From the NCBI RefSeq assembly GCF_049673005.1, contig NZ_JBATXB010000123.1, positions 49,020 to 113,019 on the forward strand: a stretch of 64,000 nt of DNA. The letters run 5' to 3'. The stretch comes from Carnobacterium_A sp049673005 (lineage in GTDB: Bacteria; Bacillota; Bacilli; Lactobacillales; Carnobacteriaceae). A model generated the notes under the pieces. The model ran no database searches, was not told the origin of the DNA, and saw nothing but the letters and a program-made list of their open reading frames with translations. Within the stretch, counting starts at the first letter, position 1. Every line of letters begins with the position of its first letter. Below, piece after piece: positions 60,549 to 64,000 of the stretch. Made by a program: the position numbers and the translations under genes.

Positions 60549-61733
60549 TTACTGGTTACTTGAATCTAACTCTGATTGATTTGGTAATGACTCGTTGTTT
60601 CCATTTACTTTACTTGATTCAACTTTTTCTCCAGAAATTAAACTACTCTGTTTTTCAGATTCTTGTTTACTGTTTGAAGAGTCTACAGTAGAACTAGTTT
60701 TTGATTCAGTATTTTCGATACTTGTATTAGATTCTGCTGGTTTGGCTTCACTAGATGTCTGTTGTTCTTGTTTATTTACCGTAATCCTGATAGTGATTTT
60801 CTCAGGCGCAATACTAGATAGTCCATCTATCAAAGGTAAGTTAACTTCCTTAGTAGTTGTCTCATCAATTCCAGTTACGTCTATCTCAAGTGGATAACTA
60901 CTTAATTTATCTAATGCTTCTGGTGATCCAGTAACCGATAGTAGTGTGTTTTTCTCGTCTTCGATACCTAGTTCATAGTCGTAATTTTCTTCTGGCTTAC
61001 CTATCTGAATTAACTTCAATGGCAGCGGCTTGCTATTACTATTAACGTCCATACTAACCGTTACTTCTTTTGGATTTATAATCACATCTAGTTGGTTCCC
61101 ATTTGCATCAAAAGCGTCAACCGGTACTGTTTTTTTAAAATCAGCTTTTATTTCTTCAGAAGACGATACAATTGCTTGTACAGTATTTATTTTTTCAATT
61201 GTAGAATCTGCACCCGAAATTTCAACAGTATCATAATTTAAAGTTGGCTCTTCAGCTACATAACCTTCTGCTAAGTTCGCTTCATCGAAAACAACTTCTA
61301 CTTTAAATGTTTCTACTCTTTTTTCTTTAATTTCAATAGTTATTTCAGGTGGGGTGATCGTATACTTTAAGTCGGAGGACAAACCTTCTGCTACCAAGTT
61401 AATCGTATGTACACCTACACCTAGTTCATCTAAATTTTGAGCTGTAATATCAAAAGATTTATTTGCTGTAGTTTGAGATACAATATTTGTTGGTCCCGAA
61501 ATTTCGATTGAAGCTGTTTCTGGAAAGCCTGAGACAAAATATTTATCTTGATCAATATCAACTACAATCGGTAAGTTTGTAATAATTTTACTTGAGGATG
61601 TACTAACACCATTTAAGGGATTTGTTGTCAACAATTTACTGTTATTTTCATAATTTACATAAGTAAATAACAAAACAGCAAAGGCAAAAGCAACCAACTT
61701 AGTAAACCAAGAAGAATTATAAATTTTTTCCAT
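60549..61733 (-). CDS. cdaR: YbbR-domain regulator of diadenylate cyclase, CdaR
   Basis: 394 residues: a short N-terminal anchor helix (about 9-26), then four YbbR-type repeats (about 45-330) outside the membrane, and a Ser/Glu/Lys-rich tail (about 330-394) that is longer than usual. CdaR modulates CdaA. The repeats show the pattern YVAEEPTLNYDTVEISG and DYELGIEDEKNTLLSVTGSP. Its start is 2 bases past the cdaA stop. Confidence 0.94.
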   Translation of the reverse strand: MEKIYNSSWFTKLVAFAFAVLLFTYVNYENNSKLLTTNPLNGVSTSSSKIITNLPIVVDIDQDKYFVSGFPETASIEISGPTNIVSQTTANKSFDITAQNLDELGVGVHTINLVAEGLSSDLKYTITPPEITIEIKEKRVETFKVEVVFDEANLAEGYVAEEPTLNYDTVEISGADSTIEKINTVQAIVSSSEEIKADFKKTVPVDAFDANGNQLDVIINPKEVTVSMDVNSNSKPLPLKLIQIGKPEENYDYELGIEDEKNTLLSVTGSPEALDKLSSYPLEIDVTGIDETTTKEVNLPLIDGLSSIAPEKITIRITVNKQEQQTSSEAKPAESNTSIENTESKTSSTVDSSNSKQESEKQSSLISGEKVESSKVNGNNESLPNQSELDSSNQ

Positions 61734-61735
61734 CC

Positions 61736-62569
61736 TTACACCCCTTTCTTGAAGTTATCAACAAACTCTTGGAACGGGTTTTTTTTGATTTCTTCTTCTG
61801 GGAGAATTAATTCTTTACTTAAAAATTTAACAAAGTCTTCTTTGGATAGTTCTCTTAATAAATCTCCTCGATGAGAGATGCTCACACCACCGGTTTCTTC
61901 AGAAACAATGATTGTGATTGCATCTGTAACTTCACTTAAACCAATAGCTGCTCGATGCCTAGTACCTAGCTCTTTAGGAATTAAAGAACTCTCAGAAAGC
62001 GGCAAGTATCCTGCTGCAGCTGCTATCTTATAATCTTTTATCATCACTGCTCCATCATGCAAAGGAGTATTAGGGATAAAGATATTAATTAATAACTCCC
62101 CTGAAATATCTGCGTCTAATGGTATCCCGGTGGCTATATACTCATCCAATTCTGTTTCCATTTGAATTGAAATCAATGCTCCAATTCTTCTCTTAGCCAT
62201 ATACTGTACAGCTTGGTCTAGTTGTTGGATCATCTTATTAGCGGGGTTAACTTTTCTTTTTGTATTTTTAAAAAATGTCCCTCTCCCAAGATGTTCTAAA
62301 CCTCTTCGTAATTCGGGTTGAAAGATAATAATAACAGCTAATACACTCCATTGTATAACCAAATCTACAATCCAACCAACTGTTTGTAACTGCAAGAAGA
62401 AACTTCCAATTTTGATTAGCATAATAATCGCAATACCTTTTAGCGACTGAATAGCCTTAGTACCTTTTAACGTTTTAATTAACTGGTAAATAAAAAAGGT
62501 CACTACTAGAATATCAACTGCATTAATAAATGATCGCCATGTAAATAACTGTGACCAATCCATGGACAT
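61736..62569 (-). CDS. cdaA: Diadenylate cyclase CdaA
   Basis: About 277 residues: three N-terminal helices (about 13-90) and a DAC domain with the catalytic motifs LHDGAV (about residue 170) and GTRHRAA (about 200). It makes c-di-AMP from two ATP, controlling osmolyte and cell-wall balance. The frame reaches 62593, but ATG 62569 has GGAGG 7 bases upstream. It heads the cdaA-cdaR-glmM operon. The likely promoter has an extended -10 TGGTATAAT at 62613-62621 (minus strand). Confidence 0.96.
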   Translation of the reverse strand: MSMDWSQLFTWRSFINAVDILVVTFFIYQLIKTLKGTKAIQSLKGIAIIMLIKIGSFFLQLQTVGWIVDLVIQWSVLAVIIIFQPELRRGLEHLGRGTFFKNTKRKVNPANKMIQQLDQAVQYMAKRRIGALISIQMETELDEYIATGIPLDADISGELLINIFIPNTPLHDGAVMIKDYKIAAAAGYLPLSESSLIPKELGTRHRAAIGLSEVTDAITIIVSEETGGVSISHRGDLLRELSKEDFVKFLSKELILPEEEIKKNPFQEFVDNFKKGV

Positions 62570-62612
62570 AAATACACCTCCGATAACGTGCAAAAATTGT
62601 TACTCTTTTCAT

Positions 62613-62621
62613 ATTATACCA
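62613..62621 (-). promoter_or_regulatory. Extended -10 promoter of the cdaA operon
   Basis: TGGTATAAT on the minus strand, 44 bases before the cdaA start codon. No good -35 is seen, as is common with extended -10 promoters. Confidence 0.5.
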
Positions 62622-62732
62622 TACTCTATAGAAATATAAGGAGCTAGTTTCTTGAAAAAAATTTATTGCTTTTGCTCAATTTAATTCCTTCTCATCGTAT
62701 ATTTTACTTATATTACTAAAAATCTAAATATA

Positions 62733-62775
62733 AAAACCAGGTTTAAACATTTTTATCAATGTCTAACCCTGGTTG
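62733..62775 (-). terminator. Terminator of the FNT channel gene
   Basis: Stem with two mismatches (62734-62750 with 62759-62774), then TTTTTA on the minus strand. Confidence 0.75.
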
Positions 62776-62791
62776 TAGGTCGCTTACTCAA

Positions 62792-63601
62792 TTAATCAGA
62801 ATACTTTGATTTACCATTGTTTAACCATGAATAATTTAATCCTAATAACAGACCTCCACCTACAAAATTACCCAATGTTGCAAATAAAAGGTTTGTAAGA
62901 ACCGCTATTGTTGTCATACCCGGTACATTACCACCAGTAGAGAAAAAAGCTAATGAGAAAGAAGAGAAGTTCGCAATAACGTGTTCGAATCCTAGAAAAG
63001 CAAAGATAAAGATAAGAAAAACAATTGCTAAGATACGTGCAGTATCTTCTTTCAAGTTAATCGTAACAAAAACTGCTATATTTACAATCAAGTTTGCAAA
63101 TATTCCTTCAAAGAAAACTTGTGACGGTCCTTTTTCTAACTTACTTGCAATTGTCGTAACAAGAAAACTATCTTGTGTAACGTGTAGGAAAGCACCTGTA
63201 TGAGAAATCAACCAACTTGCTAAAATTCCACCAATTAGGTTGAAAAAGATACAAGCAATTAAAATTGTTGCGGCTTTTTTTAATGGCAATATCTTGCGAT
63301 GGACAGCAGTGGTCATGTACATCATATTAGAGGTCCCTAATTCAGCGTTTAGATAAATAATCATAACAAGTGACCAAGTAAACATTAGAGCATAGGCTAT
63401 CTTTCCGCCTCCAGGTACAATTACATTCACAGCTTCACCTAAGTATACAGCTGCTGCAGTTCCAATTGTTAGAAATAAGCACGCAAGCATTGAACGCATA
63501 AAATAGCGAGCTTTGCTTTTGTTAAATAAATCTTCTTTTTTTAGGATACTTGCTTGAAGTGTCCTCATTAGTGAACTAGTTTCAAATTCTTCAACTTCCA
63601 A
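62792..63601 (-). CDS. Formate/nitrite transporter family channel (FNT)
   Basis: 269 residues and six helices. EHVIANFSSF and GNFVGGGLLL are FNT signatures that line the pore, and NELGTSNM-like residues follow helix 2. FNT proteins pass formate, nitrite or hydrosulfide; in a fermenting Gram-positive bacterium, formate export with PFL metabolism is plausible but not proven. The start is TTG with GGAG 10 bases upstream. Its promoter has a cre-like site upstream. Confidence 0.85.
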   Translation of the reverse strand: MEVEEFETSSLMRTLQASILKKEDLFNKSKARYFMRSMLACLFLTIGTAAAVYLGEAVNVIVPGGGKIAYALMFTWSLVMIIYLNAELGTSNMMYMTTAVHRKILPLKKAATILIACIFFNLIGGILASWLISHTGAFLHVTQDSFLVTTIASKLEKGPSQVFFEGIFANLIVNIAVFVTINLKEDTARILAIVFLIFIFAFLGFEHVIANFSSFSLAFFSTGGNVPGMTTIAVLTNLLFATLGNFVGGGLLLGLNYSWLNNGKSKYSD

Positions 63602-63646
63602 AATTTTTCATCTCCATTATTTTCTTCTCATTTCATTCCTTCTTGT

Positions 63647-63675
63647 TATATATTACACTATCTTTTTCGAGTAAA
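63647..63675 (-). promoter_or_regulatory. Promoter of the FNT channel gene
   Basis: TTTACT (63675-63670), 17-base spacer, TATATA (63652-63647) on the minus strand. Confidence 0.6.
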
Positions 63676-63690
63676 CCACTTTTTTATAGA

Positions 63691-63704
63691 TGTAAACGAT
63701 TACT
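63691..63704. promoter_or_regulatory. cre-like site upstream of the FNT promoter
   Basis: TGTAAACGATTACT differs from the CcpA consensus only at the position after CG. It lies about 20 bases upstream of the -35 box, a place where CcpA usually activates. Confidence 0.45.
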
Positions 63705-63733
63705 ATCGGAAATTTTTCAACTTATTTTTTTCC

Positions 63734-63767
63734 AAAAAAAAACTATCGACGCAATTCGTCGACAGTT
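63734..63767 (-). terminator. Terminator of the rRNA/tRNA operon
   Basis: 11-bp stem with one G-U pair (63741-63751 with 63757-63767), then a run of nine T on the minus strand. Confidence 0.92.
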
Positions 63768-63772
63768 ACTTA

Positions 63773-63845
63773 TGAGTCATGCAGGATTCGAACCTGCGAC
63801 CCTCTGATTAAAAGTCAGATGCTCTACCAACTGAGCTAATGACTC
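63773..63845 (-). tRNA. tRNA-Lys (anticodon TTT)
   Basis: 73 bases folding as a complete cloverleaf: acceptor arms GAGTCAT/ATGACTC, D-loop AGCTCAGTTGGTAGAGC, anticodon stem-loop CTGACTTTTAATCAG with anticodon TTT, and T-loop GGTTCGAATCC. It is placed after the 5S rRNA, as the last gene of the rRNA operon in this window. Confidence 0.97.
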
Positions 63846-63863
63846 AAATAAAAAAAGTTACTA

Positions 63864-63980
63864 TGCGCGGCAACGTCCTACTCTCACAAAGGGAAACCCT
63901 TCACTACCATCGGCGCTAAGAAGCTTAACTGCTGTGTTCGGCATGGGAACAGGTGTGACCTTCTTGCCGTCATCACCACA
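63864..63980 (-). rRNA. 5S ribosomal RNA
   Basis: About 117 bases on the minus strand, starting TGTGGTGATGACGGCAAG and containing the conserved CCATGCCGAACACAG and GAGAGTAGGACG segments. The end toward 64000 continues into the intergenic region before 23S rRNA, which is outside the window. Confidence 0.97.
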
Positions 63981-64000
63981 CATTAGCGTAACTTGTTATA

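Overview
This window comes from a low-GC Gram-positive bacterium of the Lactobacillales, most likely a Carnobacteriaceae member such as Carnobacterium (inference). The evidence is an AT-rich genome with strong Shine-Dalgarno sites, a Bacillus-like block (ydiL-ydiK-rex-ydiF-tsaD-rimI-tsaB), a GH42 beta-galactosidase beside a Leloir cluster as known from Carnobacterium, T-box and lysine riboswitch RNAs, and LexA, CcpA, PurR and Zur type sites. No prophage, CRISPR array or complete insertion sequence was seen.

Layout. 1-6.3 kb: end of a CPBP protease, a DUF4305 protein, the redox repressor rex, an ABC-F ATPase, and the t6A genes tsaD and tsaB with two RimI-like acetyltransferases. 6.6-9 kb: a CsbD stress protein, an RluA pseudouridine synthase, and galR. 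9-15.3 kb: a galactoside operon bgaB-galK-galT-galM-galR read leftward, with a cre site over the start of bgaB and repeated half-sites upstream of bgaB and galK. 15.3-18 kb: a CAP-domain protein and pepF. 18-25 kb: a loose accessory region of small membrane proteins, VOC-fold proteins, a lipoprotein and an XRE regulator, with repeated short palindromes. 25-30.5 kb: an MFS transporter, a YjjG nucleotidase, a DHFR-like reductase, an SOS-controlled YolD/Y-family polymerase pair and a PfkB kinase. 30.7-35.5 kb: glmS, a frameshifted flavin-binding protein, and an NhaC-family transporter under a lysine riboswitch. 35.5-40.7 kb: an NmrA-like protein, a LacI regulator, and a guanine deaminase/purine permease operon with PurBox-like repeats. 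40.7-45.7 kb: an Ig-like surface protein, an adcA zinc lipoprotein with a Zur box, ogt, and birA-bioY. 45.7-51.5 kb: a T-box-controlled operon (SAM-hydrolase family protein, a complete ECF transporter, an amidohydrolase). 51.5-57.7 kb: a diguanylate cyclase, remains of a copper operon, an S66 peptidase, an Old Yellow Enzyme and two orphan peptide-type permeases. 57.7-64 kb: a two-part ThrE exporter, glmM-cdaR-cdaA, an FNT channel, then tRNA-Lys and 5S rRNA at the end of an rRNA operon that continues past the window.

How it fits together. Several units look like nutrient scavenging under dedicated control: lysine (riboswitch), a methionine- or tryptophan-linked compound (T-box plus ECF), purines (PurBox), zinc (Zur), biotin (birA-bioY) and galactosides (GalR and CcpA). 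Cell-wall precursor synthesis (glmS, glmM) and c-di-AMP signalling (cdaA-cdaR) are also present, with glmM in the usual cdaA-cdaR-glmM order.

The least ordinary items are the T-box/ECF/SAM-hydrolase operon, a short inverted-repeat element lodged in the loop of the riboswitch terminator, the collapsed copY-copA locus, the palindromes around the XRE regulator, and two small membrane proteins of 45-46 residues. Several gene starts were moved from the longest open frame because a Shine-Dalgarno site or promoter position favours an internal codon; each case is explained in its entry.
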